The notes under the pieces: generated by a model
What the model was told of the DNA's origin: nothing
The model's database searches: none
What the model saw: the letters and a program-made list of their open reading frames with translations, nothing else
Translations under genes and position numbers: made by a program
Shown: positions 1 to 14,400 of the stretch, piece after piece
How positions within the stretch are numbered: position 1 is the first letter of the stretch
Layout of the letters: every line of letters starts with the position of its first letter
Origin: Halichoerus grypus
Lineage: Eukaryota; Chordata; Mammalia; Carnivora; Phocidae
Direction of reading: 5' to 3'
NCBI RefSeq assembly: GCF_964656455.1
Contig: NC_135715.1
Coordinates: 160,114,437-160,178,436 of the forward strand
DNA: 64,000 nt

Positions 1-580
1 ACATTTTTGTATACAATAATACAGATCTTCCTTGGTTTTAGATGGGGATATGTCCCAATAAACCCATCCTAACTTGAAAATATAAGTCGAAAATGCATTT
101 AATACATTCAACCTACCAAACATCATAGCTTAGCCTAGCCCACCTTAAATGTACTCAGAATGCTTATGTTAGCCAACAGTTGGGCAAAAACACAAAGCCT
201 ATTTTAGAATAGTGTTGAATGTCCCATGTAATTTATTGAATACTGAAATTTAAAAAGAATGGTTGTATGGGTACAGAACAGTTGTAAGTTTATTGGTTAT
301 TTACTTTCATGCTCATGAGGCTGACCGGGAGCCGTGGCTCTCTGTCACTGCCCCACTGCCCAGCATCACAAGAAGAGCATGGTACCACATATCACTAGCC
401 CAGGAAAAGATCAAAATTCGAAGTATGATTTCTAGTGAATGCATATTGCTTTTGCACCATCATAAAGTCAAAAAATGGTAAGTCAATCCATTTTAAGTTG
501 GGGACCATCTACCTGTACATGAATAAGCAGAAGTGCACGCTTAGCTTCACCCTAAAACTAGAGCATCTACTTCATGTTAC
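1..580. other. ORC2 intron 12 (partial)
   Basis: AT-rich intronic sequence with no exon, recognisable repeat or RNA gene. The 72-codon plus-strand frame at 263-481 has no recognisable homology. Confidence 0.6.
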
Positions 581-677
581 CTTCTTTAAATTTGTTTACT
601 ATCCAGTCTAGCTGATCCAATACACTGCGGAAAGTACCCATATGATCGAGGACTTCTTCTGTTATAGAATTCAGGAT
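581..677 (-). CDS. ORC2: ORC2 exon 12 (last one in the window)
   Basis: 97 nt, residues 351-382 plus one base, encoding [20 protein letters not shown] and [12 protein letters not shown]. Acceptor GATATAG, donor GAAG then GTAACA. Downstream ORC2 exons are not found in 1-580 and must lie left of the window. Confidence 0.95.
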
Positions 678-2371
678 CTATATCATAAAAGTGCAAGAGG
701 TACATCAATTACTACTTATTCTGTCATATAGGATAAATACAACTAACAAATCAATCCTTTTTTATAAGTTAAAAATGCATTTAGATTTCCCATCAAGTCT
801 GAAAAACCACTTAAAAAATTCTACTGGTACTTAAGTATATCTAATTCATTTTTTGGCATAAGTTATAGCTAAAATGAAACATGGAAGAACAGCAAAGATG
901 TATAGATAAGAGGGTAGCAAAATACCACCCCCCACCAATATGGGAAACATGAGAAAACCATAGATCTATCAAAGGAAACAGGATACAAACACTTTTCAAA
1001 AGGAATTAAAGACACTTTTAAAAAGGAATACTGCAGTGGTTAATATCCAGCACCAAAAGGTTTAGTTTTCAAATGATGAAAAGACATGAGCATTTGCACT
1101 GAAATGATCTATAATAAATGCATTATAAAACTACAAACTATTACTTATATTATTACTTTTAGAGTACCAAAGTGACATAAAAGCATAATAAAACTGAGTT
1201 TTCCATAATCCTGTCTTTCAGAGAAGTACTGTTGGTATTTGGGATAGTAAACAAAACTAACATTTCTCTAAGATTTAATACATTTATCAGTTACAAAGTA
1301 GGAAATTCAGAGATGAAGATTCAAAGCTAGAACGCTGAGTCCAAACATATGTTCTTAAGCACTATGCAATCCTACTAAAGGCTAAAAAAATTTGAATGTT
1401 CCAGAATGAGAAGTAGCATCCTCATTAATGTAGGGGTATGGATTGGCAGGGATATAATGTTGCTCCTTTTAACGTTTTTGAAACTTACTGATTTCACACT
1501 TATTCCAGGAAAGAAGCCGTTGATGACAATGTGAATGGAATCTTGCAGCACAGTGGTTCGAAACCTTTCTAGTAAATCTCTCTTAGAACCCAAACCATAA
1601 AGCACAATGTTGAACCCCAGGCTGTTAGGAAAGATAGCATTCATGAAGTTAAAGTTTGGTACCTCTTACTTTTTTATAATCAACTAGTTTCTTTAAGTTG
1701 ATAAAGAATATGGAAAGGACTAAGATGACCAAGTAACTACATTGATTCCCAGCTTATACACAGTAGAAGCACAGTTTTATTATCTGTACACCAAACTTCA
1801 GTTCCAACTTCAGTAGCTTTCTTTCCAGCTCTTTATTACCTTTCAAGTGATGGCTGGCTGGAGGCAAGGGAGAACAGCAGGGACAAGGCACTAACAGTTC
1901 CACAGGCTGAATGAAGCAGAGTTTTAATTGATAGATTAAACAGGAAACGTTAGCAGAGGCCAGGTCACAAAAGTCTTAAGTCAACTAAGACATTAATTAA
2001 ATTTTATTTCAAGGACAATGACCATTTAAAAGTAATTACTCACGTGTTAACTGAAATGTTTTAAGTAGAAAAGTAGCATGATATTTTCAGGAAGCTAGTA
2101 CTGGCTGAACAGGGGGAACGGACAAAAGGAGAGACAAAACTGCCAAAAACTGTGGACCTGAATTAGGTGTTATGGAGAAAAATAGTAGTTGTCAAGAGCT
2201 TTACATGTCCAATCAATAGGATTTGGAGAGTGGTTAGATGTGGAAGGTGAGGGAAAGAGAGTATTTCAGAATAACTTGTTTTATTGGCATGGGCAACTAC
2301 ATGAATGGGGTGACATTCATTGTGCCAGGGTGCAGGGGCAGATGGGAATGATGGATTTAAGAGCAGTTAAG

Positions 2372-2403
<32 letters not shown>

Positions 2404-5400
2404 TTTTATTTATTTATTTGACAGACAGAGACACAGCGAGAGAGGGAACACAAGCAGGGGGAGTGGGAGAGGGAGCAGCAGGCTTCCCGCGGAGCAGGGA
2501 GCCCGATGCGGGGCTCGATCCCAGGACTCTGGGATCATGACCTGAGCCGAAGGCAGACGCTTAACGACTGAGCCACCCAGGCGCCCCAAGAGCAGTTAAG
2601 TTTTATGTATATTGAATTATTTACAGGACATCCACATGGAAACCTCCAACATACATTGAGATACCCATATCTGCTGCCAAGGAGTGATACCTGGGCTGGG
2701 CCAGAGATACAATTATGGGAGTTTTTCACATGCAAAAAGCAACAAAAGCCAAGAGAGTAAGAAGATCCAGAACACCAAGCACTACGGGTCAAACTAAAGC
2801 TTGACTCCATGATTGTTCATAGAGGTCAATCAGAAACAGTATTTACGTGATGCTCTGTAGCATTGCAGGGGAGCCTAGAAATAGAAGAAAAGCAATAACC
2901 CCCAAGTAGAGATTAGCAAGGTAGCAGCAGCAGAAAAAAAGGGAATTCAGAGAGTTGGCAATTCTATTGAAGTAGTTGACTGAGGTCTAGGCTGCGAAGC
3001 AAAGCTGAACAAGTTATCAGAGTTGACATACTGAAAGGAGGAATTGGTCTCTGGGGGATGGGATCAGAGTGAAGAGCTACTTTACAAATTTATAATGAAC
3101 AGATCTATAAATAGTTATTGAGAGAAGCTGAGGTCCTAGCAGGGAAGGTAAGCATAACACTTTGATGTATTATTGGCAAAAGAAAACCAGGATCAATGGG
3201 GAAAATTGTGTCAATTTCTGTTTTTATTCCTTGGTGGACCTGCCTTCTTACTTATTCCAGTGACTATGTAACTGTGAGTATACATTTACAGTAGCATACT
3301 TTTTGAGCACTTCCTTATACTAAGATCCTTTTTAATAAAAGTATAAAAGTGATTATAGTAAAGTTTTAATAATTCTAGTTATTTTAATGAAGTATCTGAA
3401 AAATGGTAAAATTGAAAAAGTATTCTAAGAAATAATTTTAAAATGGTAGAATAATGTTATAGGACAGATATCACAAAATTCTGAAGATCTACAGTACATG
3501 AAAATAGAATGAGATTAAAATAAACATTTCTTTTTAGGAACTTTGCTGTGGAAAACTGGACTTAAATGTCACTGATATTATCAATCTTGACAAATTAGAT
3601 TTTCAAATACTTTTATAAGTAGTAACTTAGAATTCTAAGAAATTCTAAGTTATTTTACCAGTGGCTTTCACATCTGATAAATTTAGACACATTTCTTGAA
3701 AACTAGAATTTAAGATGAGTCATACAATATGAAATTTCTACATGTGAATCATACAATTAGGAAAATACCTACTTTTTTCAAATTTTTATATATAAAAAAT
3801 ATTATCAAGTTGATTGTAAAAAGAAAACTCAATGTTAAATTGCTTTAACACATATAAATATGTTGTTATTTTACAAGGGTATGAAATAATAATAGTACAT
3901 ACCGTAACTGCAACATCCATTTATAAAATAATTGTTCATATTGTTGATTTAGTTGTTTAAGTTCAGCAGAAAAGGAAGGAGAAACTTTGCTCAATAAGTT
4001 ACGCAAAGTTTGCTTTAAAAAAAAAAGAAGGGAAGAAAATCATTCTCAAACCATTTACATCAAAATCAATCCAAACTAAAAATATTTCACTAGAGGTAGA
4101 GGTTAAAAAGGGGCCATTAGTGGAAATATTACTGTAATCAGGTTTGGTAATGAGTGCATCAACTGAATACACATCATATTTCAAGTATGATTTAAGTATT
4201 TGTTTTCTTTAAAAAAATTTTTCTTAGCGCGAGATCAAGAGCAAGAGAGAGAGAGCATGTGCGTGAGTGCAGGGGGAGGGGCAGAGGGAGAGGGAAAGAG
4301 AGAATCCCAAGCAGGCTCCACGCCTAGTGTGGAGCCTAACACGGGACTCAATCCCACAACCCTGAAATCATGACCCCAGCCAAAACCAAGAGCCAGATGC
4401 CCAACCAAATGAGCTACCCCAGGCACCCGTTTTCTTAAAAATTTTTAAGTACTGTTTTCAGTACAAATATATAACAGTAAAGAATTGCCCAAGTTTTATC
4501 TAGAACCATTTCTATGATTATAAATTCCAAACATAAGGCTTTAATTTCTAAAAAGATCATTACCATAAGGAGATGATTAAACCCACCTCCTGGCTTTTAC
4601 AACAAATCCAGACAGATTTTTAAAAACCTATGAATTTGATGAAATGTGAAAGCTTATGGTAACAGTGAAATATGAATTCCCAGAAAACATTAAAAGTTCT
4701 TTATAATTTACCATTATCACTAGTAAAATAAACTTGTATCATTGTTTCTCTTCCAAAAGCTTTTTTTTTTTTTTTAAGTAGGCTCCATGCCCACCACAGG
4801 GCTTGAACTCATAACCCTGAGATCAAGCAAGACCTGATGTCAAATCAGACTCTCTTCTGACTGAACCACCCAGATGCCCCATTAACGTTTGATTTTTTTT
4901 TTAACTTTTATTTATTAAGTGATCTCTATCCTCAACGTGGGGCTCAAACCAATGACCCCAAGATCAAGGGTCACAGATGCCAACCAGGTACTCCCTAAAG
5001 GCTTCTTCTAACAAATCCATCTTTGATAAGTACAGCAGTTTTTTGTTTTTTTCTTTTAGATTTTATTTTTAAGAGGCACCTGGGTGGCTCAGTTGGATAA
5101 GCATCCAACTCTTGATCTCAGCCCAGTTCTTGATCTCAGGGTCGTGAAAGTGTGAAGAGGACTTAAAATTAAATAAATAAGTAAGTAAGTAAGTAAGTAA
5201 ATAAGATTTTATTTTTAAGTAATCTCCACACCCAGCGTGGGACTCAAACTCACAATCCCGAGATCAAGAGTCACATGCTCTACTGACTGAGCCAGCCAGA
5301 CACCCCAATATGGTAAAGTTTTTTAAAGGATAACGTAAATAAACTGAGGAAGGTACATTGCCCTGTACCCAAAACTTAGAAATTCATGCTGGTGAATCAA

Positions 5401-8400
5401 ACACAGCTCACTTTCTGAAATGAAAACTCTAGCAAAAAGCTGTATATGCACTTTACTTTGGCGCTACCATGTTTCCATGATTCTATCCCTTAAGTAAAAT
5501 ATTTTTTTAATACTAAACGGTCGAGTTGGTTAGCTATGTCCACAGTCAATGAAAGACCTTCCCTTCCCTCATTATTGGTAACAGGTGTTCCTTTCATTTT
5601 AGGTCTTTCTGCATCTCAGTCCTATGAAATCCTGCTTTGACTCTAGACCCATGTATCCTTCTCCCATGTTGCTTATATAGAAATACATGCACTAAGCAGA
5701 TGTTAGTTCCGTCTGCTCCCTGGAACAATTTGGCTTCTTGACATGTCTTCAGCTAGTCTCTGATCTGAATCTGATTACCAATAAGCCAGGTAACAAAAAC
5801 AACCATATAGCACCAGGTCTTCTAGGTCATAGCAGCTTACCCTATATTCTCCTCTTTTCTGTATCTGTGAAAAGCCCTGTATACCTTAGAAAATTGCAAA
5901 AATTCTAGTTTACAAGTAATAAGTCTCAATACACTTTGAGCCAATAACAATTTCTTCTTGACTCAGATTATCAACCTCACTTTCTACTCAAAGATTTTCT
6001 CACTCAAATGAGTTCTGTCTTCTCTCTCAGGGAGGTATCAGTCAAAACCCTGAGTATAACTGGTATTTTTATAAAATAAGATACCAGAACCATAGTATAT
6101 AGTAACCTTGTTACCTTACAGTACTGAGCAGGTTTTTCCATAATATCAAGAAGCAGATCTGCTCTGCTCTTTGCAAGGTTTGTAACTAAAAGAGTCAGGT
6201 CACAATCTATTTTACAACCAGTGTGCAGTTCAATGAATATGTGGGTTAAAGAATAACAGATTAATGCTACATGGATATCAAAGAAACTACGGCCTGATGA
6301 TTATCATAAATCCTGAAGAAATGATAAAGTAATTAGAGAAAAAAAATTTAATTATAGTATGTCAAACAGAATTGAAGTGAACCATTTACCATTTTATATA
6401 ATAAAATATGTAATAGGTCACATTAATTTGTGTTTCATTTTATCAGGACAATAATTCTGTTTGTGTAAACTTACCCTTCAAATTTGTTGTTTATGCAGTG
6501 TACTTTTTAGCTCACAATAAAAAAAAAAATGTAGAAGTAACTTCCTTACAACATACCTGATCCAGTTTAGCTCGCTTTAGTTTCTGCAGTGTTCTGTCAG
6601 AGGTTAAAACTTTTGAACTGCTATGAGCTTCAAAATATTCTTCTACCAAATCACTCTGAGAGTGGATAGAGCAAAATCAATTCTTAGTTTCAGATATTTT
6701 TAAAAATTTTTTTAAATTATTTTTTTTTAAGATTTTATTTATTTGAGAGGGGGAGGGAGAGAGGAGGAGAGAGAGAGAGAGAGTGCATGCAAGGAAGAGC
6801 ACAAGAGGTGGGGGAGGGACAAGCAGACTCCCCACTGAGTAGGGAGCCCGATGCAGGGCTCAATCCCAGGATCCTGGGATCATGACCTGAGCCCGAAGGC
6901 AGCCACTTAACCAGCTGAGCCACCCAGGCATCCCTAGATGTTTGTTTTATATCAAAACTAGACAGTAACATTAGCATAAAATAGGATATGTGAAATTCTT
7001 TATTTGGCACCACTTTCTTTTTGAAGCAACAATACAGATTAAGGATCAAGGACATCTAATTCTAGTAGGAAAACTGAGTAACTCTTAGGGGTCATAAAAG
7101 TTAAAGAAATGACTAGATTGAAGTAGTCTGAAACGATTCCTAAGTTCCGACATAAAAACTCCAACATAAAATTTCCATTCGGACTTAAAGAAAAGGGAGT
7201 TTTACCTATCGGGACGTTCATTTTGCCTCACACAGTTCTAACAAATCCTTTAACATCAGGACAGTCAAAGAACTGAAAATGAGGAAGATATCAACAGTAA
7301 AGTAAAAGACCTGCCTACTGTTCCAGTAAAATGGCTCACTACTTGTTCTGCGGACTTGGGGCAGGACTAACCTCCATGGTGGTAAGAAGGGATGGAAAAC
7401 CTTTCAAGCAGTAGGCTTCCTAGACTGCTCTGAATCTTTATACAGAACACCAGATAATTAGTCTTTTCTCAGGCCATGGTGCATACAATGTTCTTCCAAA
7501 CAACTCAACATGGATCCACAGCCACTTCACTTACTATTTATATTGACTTGAATATATCAACAATGTTACAAAAACAAAACTATACAAAAAGGTATTCACT
7601 GAGAAGTTTTGCTTCCAATTATCCAATCAAAATTTATATAAAAGCTCATTTTTATACAACTGAATTGAGATGTCACCTTTAGCATACGGCACTGATACAT
7701 GAACATGAATGCAGACAGGCCAAAATAGAAAGTTCAGAAATAGATGCAAATATAGATAGGCATTTATGCAAAAGGCTGAGAAAATATAGAAGTAAAGAAA
7801 AATTATGTTGATCCCCCATCTGAATCTCTTCTTTTAGGGTAGCTTAGCTTTAAGATATTATATAATTTTTCTTTAAGGTTAAAGACTCCACTTACTGTTT
7901 TATCTCTTTTCATTTTCTTAGAAGGTGTTTCTTTGCAAATAGGAGCTGAAAGGGCTCTATTCTGAGATGGAATCTTTTGGCTCAATATGACTTCATTAGT
8001 GTCCTCTTCATATTCTTGTGCAACCCCGTCATCATCTTCTGAGTTGGAAGCAGAATATTCACTTTCACTGTCAGAATGAGACCTTGGAACTGTGGGGGGG
8101 AAAGCAATTGGGAAAATTTGACAGTTTGACAAGAAAGGCACTGAAGGGTAATGGAAAGAGCGTGGACTTTGAAATAAGAGAATTTCATTCCTGGTTTTGT
8201 CATTACTTGCTGATGATTTCACCAGAGCTAGTTATTACGTAAAGTTTTCTGAGCACCAGTTTCCTCATTTATCAAATGAGGCTCATAGTGCCTAATTTAA
8301 TGAACCATTGGGAAGATCACACTGAAAGGTATGTAAAGCAACCAACAATGCCTCACACCCAGGAACTGTGGCCGAAACTGTCAATCATACCTAGTATCAT

Positions 8401-11400
8401 TTCTTTTCTTCTTCCTTGCTAACAAACTCCAATTTTGTAAAATGTGGCAATGTGTCTCACCCTAAGGAATAAATAATCATGGTAATTATCTTTTCCTCTG
8501 CCAGATACTTGTTTTCCCAGCCTCTTTTGCAACCAGGATTGGCTATGTAACCCTCCGATCAATGAAACTTGAGGGGAAATTAGAAGTTTCTGGGAAAGAT
8601 TTCTCTCACTTATAGAGAGAAAGCCCCTTATTTATACCAATAGCTTAGAGGTAAAGAAGCCATTTGCAATATGAAGCATCAAACCTAAAGATGAAAAATG
8701 CTGATGGGAGAACAAGAAGATTGGAAGAACGTGGGTCCTTTCTGACACTGCTGACTTACCTCAACCATGGAACGCTGTATCCCTAGACTTTTCGTATCCC
8801 TAGACTTTTCATGATGTGAGATAATTAAGTGTCTAAGGCTTAAGCCATTATTGTAGAATTTTCTGTTGCTGCCTATACAGAAAATGCCATCCTAACTGAC
8901 TCAATAAATGGTAGCTACTGTTATAAGTATTACTAATACATAGGCACATTCCATCCCAGAGCTGATACAAGAATTTTATTTTTAAACAAACCATAGCAAC
9001 CTCCCCTACTCCCCAGAAATAATAAAGCTAGTTTTATACTCATAAAGTAAGGATAAAACTAGTTTTATACTCAACAAATAAGTATAAAACTTTTATAAAA
9101 AGTTAACTTCCAAAATATGAGTGAAAGAACTTTAACCAAATCAGTGTAGCAATTTTGAACAGATATATTTCAGAATATCTAGAGTCAGCATATAATAAAT
9201 ATAGATCTAAAGGAAGAAAAAAAAAAGGACTTGATTTTGTGGGCATATACTTCAGCAGATTCATATTTGCACTGACTGCTGCCCATGGTAGATGCATGGG
9301 TTAGAAGTAGCAGGAGGAACCAGAAAATGCTTCCACCTCATTTACATGTATACCTCCTACATGTTTGGTGGTGACTGAGAAGGAAGAGGAAATTTACCTA
9401 CTCTCTAAAAAGGATGATTCTTGATCTCAGGGTCATGAGTTCAAGCCCCATGGTGGGCCTAGAGCTTACTTAAAAAAAAAAGATAGGGGCACCTGGGTGG
9501 CTCAGTCAGTTGGGCATCCGACTCACTCTTGATTTTGGCTCAGGTCCTCATCTCAGGATGGTGAGATGGAGCCCCACATAGAGCTCTGGAGCTCCACGCT
9601 CCACAGGGAGTCAGCTTCCCCCACCCCCCCAGCTCCATGCACTCTCTCAAATGAATAAATCTTTATTTATTTTTTTTAAAGATTTTATTTATTTATTTGA
9701 CAGAGAGACAGCGAGTGCAGGAACACAAGCAGGGGGAGTGGGAGAGGGAGAAGCAGGCTTCCTGCTGAGCAGGGAACCCGATGCGGGGCTCGATCCCAGG
9801 ACTCTGGGATCATGACCTGAGCCAAAGGCAGACACTTAACCAACTGAGCCACCCAGGCGCCCCTCAAATGAATAAATCTTTAAAAAAATAATAAATTTTA
9901 AAAAAAGATAACAGCTAACACCTGTGAAACACATATCAAGGTCAAGCACTATACTAAGCACTTCTGACATCTTTTATTTCCATTACTCTCAGAACAACTC
10001 CAGGGCTAGTACAATTATTATCCCTATTTTGTAAATGAAAAACCTGAGCCACAGAGAGGTCTCTGTAAGTGGCAGGCCAAAGACAAAAAACAAGCAGTCT
10101 AAGACTAGAACCTATACACTAAACCATTACTGCCCCCTTTTTAGGTGCTTTTTATAAAAACTCAGTTTAAAAAGAAATACATACCTATTAATCTTTTCCT
10201 TAGACCACTAGGTGCTGTTGACAGAAATTCACTTTTATCGCTGTTCTGTTTAAAAATAAAGCAAAACAGTTTCAATAATCAAATGATAATGATGACATGT
10301 AAATTAACGATGGATGAGTGGAAGAGGCTAGACAAGAAAAATATTTTGTTTTCATTAGACTACCTTGGAATTAGAAGACAATGACAAATGACTCTGTTAG
10401 GAAAAAATAGCAGAGAGCAACAAAAACAATACAACAAATTCCAAAGGATTCCTAGAGTGATTGTAGAAGTTGTATTCCAGACATCTATAAAGTACTTTTT
10501 ATTATGTAAAGAAAAAAACATAAGTATATGAAGAATTAGCCTTTTGAACCACTTTCACCCATCAGACTAGCAGAATATTTCTTTTTTAAAAATTGATAAT
10601 ATCCAAAAAAAAAAAAAGAATTCTCGAAAAAATTGATAATATCCAGTGATAATGAGTAAGTGAAGAAATGGGCACTCCTATGCATATGGCAGTGGGCCTT
10701 TTAATGTGCTTGAAATTTACTTGTGTTAAAGTATTACCTTCTGTGAGGAGGAGAGAAAGAGATCTATACATTTTACTCCATTATGTTAAAATTTTTTAAA
10801 CACTACAGACATATAAAGTCTGTTTTTCTTTTCCTCACAGAATATAATACTCTAACACCAAGAAATTTCTGGCACATTAAAATGCCCACTGTTGTATACA
10901 TGTTAATTTTTAACAGTATTGATAAAAAGATAAATTCCCTGTGTTATTTTGGCAATATGAAATTATGACGAAAAACTGAAGTCTATTGTCTTGTGATAGG
11001 TTGTTGGTGCTAGTTTCAAATGTTAATACATTCTGATTTGGGATATTAAGAATAGTACTATAGGGGCGCCTGGGTGGCTCAGTCGTTAAGTGTCTTGCCT
11101 TCGGCTCAGGTCATGATCCCAGGGTCCTGGGATCGAGCCCCGCATCGGGCTCCCTGCTCAGCGGGAAGCCTGCTTCTCCCTCTCCCACTCCCCCTGCTCG
11201 TGTTCCCTCTCTCGCTGTCTATCTGTCAGATAAATAAATAAAATCTTAAAAAAAAAAAAAAATAGTACTATAATAAATGAACTGAGCCCAATGGGTTTAT
11301 AAAGTATACAAACTGTCTTGATCCAGATCCTTAAAAAATGTTTTTATATTTTGCACATCTTGATCCACATGTGCACACAGTATACAACTGAAACAATTTA

Positions 11401-14400
11401 TTATGAAATAATACTTACAAAATAGACATTTTCAATTTTATTCTATCTCATTTTTTAAACTGCAGGTCACAAACTCATCTCAAGACTGAAAGTTGAGACA
11501 GCCTGCCTCCATACAGATTAATTATCAGGTATGAGAACACCTGTGTCAAAATAACCATTTTGGAAAATTCTTGCTCAAAAAGGTAAGGCTATAAACTAAT
11601 AAATAACTTCAGTGTTTGCTACAGAAAGTTTTGCAAACTAACTTATCTAGGCAGTTTGCTCATTTTGGCAACCTGTTTTCCCATCAGGATAATAGATGAC
11701 TCAGCAGGGCAACCAGTTTATCAAACAATAGTTCATTCATCAGGACTCAGTTTAAGACCCTCTCTTTTCTGTGTCCACCAATCCTCAAATATCTTGTAAT
11801 GAGTTTTGTCTTATATCAGTTTCCCATCTTGATAGCTGTGCCTGAAGCCTTTTGAGTCCAGATCCCCAAGCCCTATACATATTCTCTCCTGAACCCCCTC
11901 CCTTCTAAGTGCACTAAGACTGCCACTGGGATGTTGTCTCTTATTGTGGTAGGTTTTCTGATGGTTTCTTGGGGTAATTGACAAGATCCACTTATGTGTT
12001 GTGATCCACACCTTGAAAAAGAATGTGCTAATATATCTATATTCTTGACTGGATTATGGGAATGAGTTTTATTCTTTCATAGTGATACAGTATACAAGAT
12101 ATAATACAGGAAAAAAGCATTATCAAAGACAAAAGAGGCTCTAACACGTCTAATCGCACATCTAGACTTGCCTAAATAGGACATTTGCACACAGGCCATA
12201 ACCATGGCCCTGAATGTCTATACTCATTCTTATAAGGGGTTCCCCAAACTTAGCCTATGCACAATTCCAGGCATGTCTAAATTTATAGCCATCCAAGCCT
12301 GGACACACTCACCACTCACATACTCATTGTACTGGATTTGTCCATGCCCATCTGGGCTTGCTCATATCCAGACAGGGCCACTTGACAAGGCATAATGAAA
12401 AAACAAAATCGCAAAAACACAAAGGAGAGGATAAAAATTGTCAATTCTTTTCAGCTACCCTAGAACAAATTTACCAAAACCAACTTTGTTTTCAAATGTA
12501 AATTATGAAAGGATGTATTAATGGATTTAATGGATCTTGGCATTAGTCCCTCAAGAAACAAAAGAACACTATGTATAAAAGCAAAGCAAAGCAAAGCAAA
12601 ACAAAACAAAACAAAACCCATAAAATTTCCAGGCCAGCTCTACTAAGATGAAAATACCCAGGGATAGTTCTGACATAGAAACGGCACAGCAGTTGGGTGT
12701 AGAAGACCTGGCTTCATTTTTCATCTTTTCTCCTTCCCAGTTAGATGAACTTAAGACAAGTCACTTCACCTCTCTGAACCTCAGATGCTTCATCTAATAT
12801 AAGGTGTCTAATTGGCAAATACCCGTAACTTGTAAAGCACTATATAAATTAAGAGATGAAGTGGCTATTTTTCATGTCCTTGTAACACTAAAGTTTTTGC
12901 TTGTTTTCAGTCATTGCTTACCTTCAACTGAACTTTGTCTGAAGCAGAATGCCCTAAAGAATAAAACAAAAAGGCATTACTTACCATAAGTACTTCAATT
13001 TTCATCATAGTCTAGTTTCATTAAACTGCTCCACAATTCTCCACCGTGACTTCCAAACCCCCAAAGCCTTATTTCAAATAGAATGTGGCTAAAGCAAATC
13101 CTCCATGAACACTTGGCTTACTCAAGCAAATGATAATAGGGTTTTTTTTTTTTAATTAACATATAATGTATTGTTTCAGGGGTACAGGTCTGTGATTCGA
13201 CAGTCTTACACAACACACAGCGCTCACCACAACACATAGCCTCTGATAATAGGGTTTTAAGAGTGTTTCTAATTGGCCCTGTCAATTTGCACAACTTCAA
13301 TCAGCAGTTATTTCCCCCTTTTATTGATAGCTAAATATGGGCATACTAAGGCACAAACTGGGTATTAACTGCATTTTGTTGAAGGAATTTTCAGAACAGA
13401 AAAGAATATATAACAATGCATTTAGACAAGGAATTCAAGCATAACTTGAAGCAACTATGAAAACTCTATTCAAAGAACTGAGGTAAAATCTTACCCTTAC
13501 TACACTGAGGAATGTTTATCATAATTTCAGGATCATTCTTCAAACTGAATGAAACATTTTTTCTTGGTGTTTTTGCTAGTTCTGAAGCTGTAAACAGACA
13601 AAAGAAATATATAAAACAATCTTTAATGGATGACAGCAGATGAAGGGGGAAAGAGCTTTATTTCACTTATAAAGCTCTTTTTTTTAAAAAAGATTCATTT
13701 ATTTTAGATGGAGAGAGAGAGAGAGCGCACATGTGCTCAAGAGTACGGGGAGGGATGGAGGGAGAGAATCTTCAAGCAGACTCCCACTGAGTGCGGCGCC
13801 TGACGTGGGACTCAATCCCATGACCCATGAGACCTGAGCCAAGATCAAGAGTTGGTTGCTTAACCAACTGAGCCACCCAGGTGCCCTTCACTTACATAAA
13901 TTCTTAGGGGAAAAAAAAAGAAACCTGCCTGCTACTATTACCAGGAAGATAAATAAACCTACCCATATTAAGAGTACTGCCTCTTACCTTTATTTGCTAT
14001 GTTCCAAGCATCTTAAGTCTTCTTTCAAATATCTACAGGTGTCTCAAGAAAATACAAATAAACAGTTTTGACCCTACTGCTTTCTATAATTGTCATTCTC
14101 TCTCCCTCTCCTCTCCATAGACAATTTTACACTCTTTCCATTTCTTTAACATATATATTTGAAGCATATTTTTGCTAGGGGTAAGAATGGCCAGAAAATA
14201 GGATCTAAAATCAAATGGAAGCTGTGTATATTTAAAATTTTATGCTTTAAAAACTCTTAAATCTCCCATCACATGTGGTATATTTTATTTTGTGTCTAAA
14301 ACTCTATAATACATGTGAATAACATATAAAATTTAATATAGCATTGAACAGATGGCTGTTTCTTCAATTGAACATCAGATTAAATAGTTGGCTTCTAAAA

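Larger units (their letters stand above)
1622..3902. other. ORC2 intron 10
   Basis: Holds one young SINEC copy (2376-2587) and a short perfect inverted repeat (3623-3652). The rest is unique-looking. Confidence 0.6.

Noticed and set aside
6121..6195. Possible extra ORC2 exon
   Set aside because: Begins like QTL.. on the minus strand, but exons 9 and 10 already join in frame and the rest does not match the family.
11063..11140. tRNA gene
   Set aside because: The A-box and B-box-like text belongs to SINEC heads; no cloverleaf or proper 3' end, and the same text recurs dozens of times.
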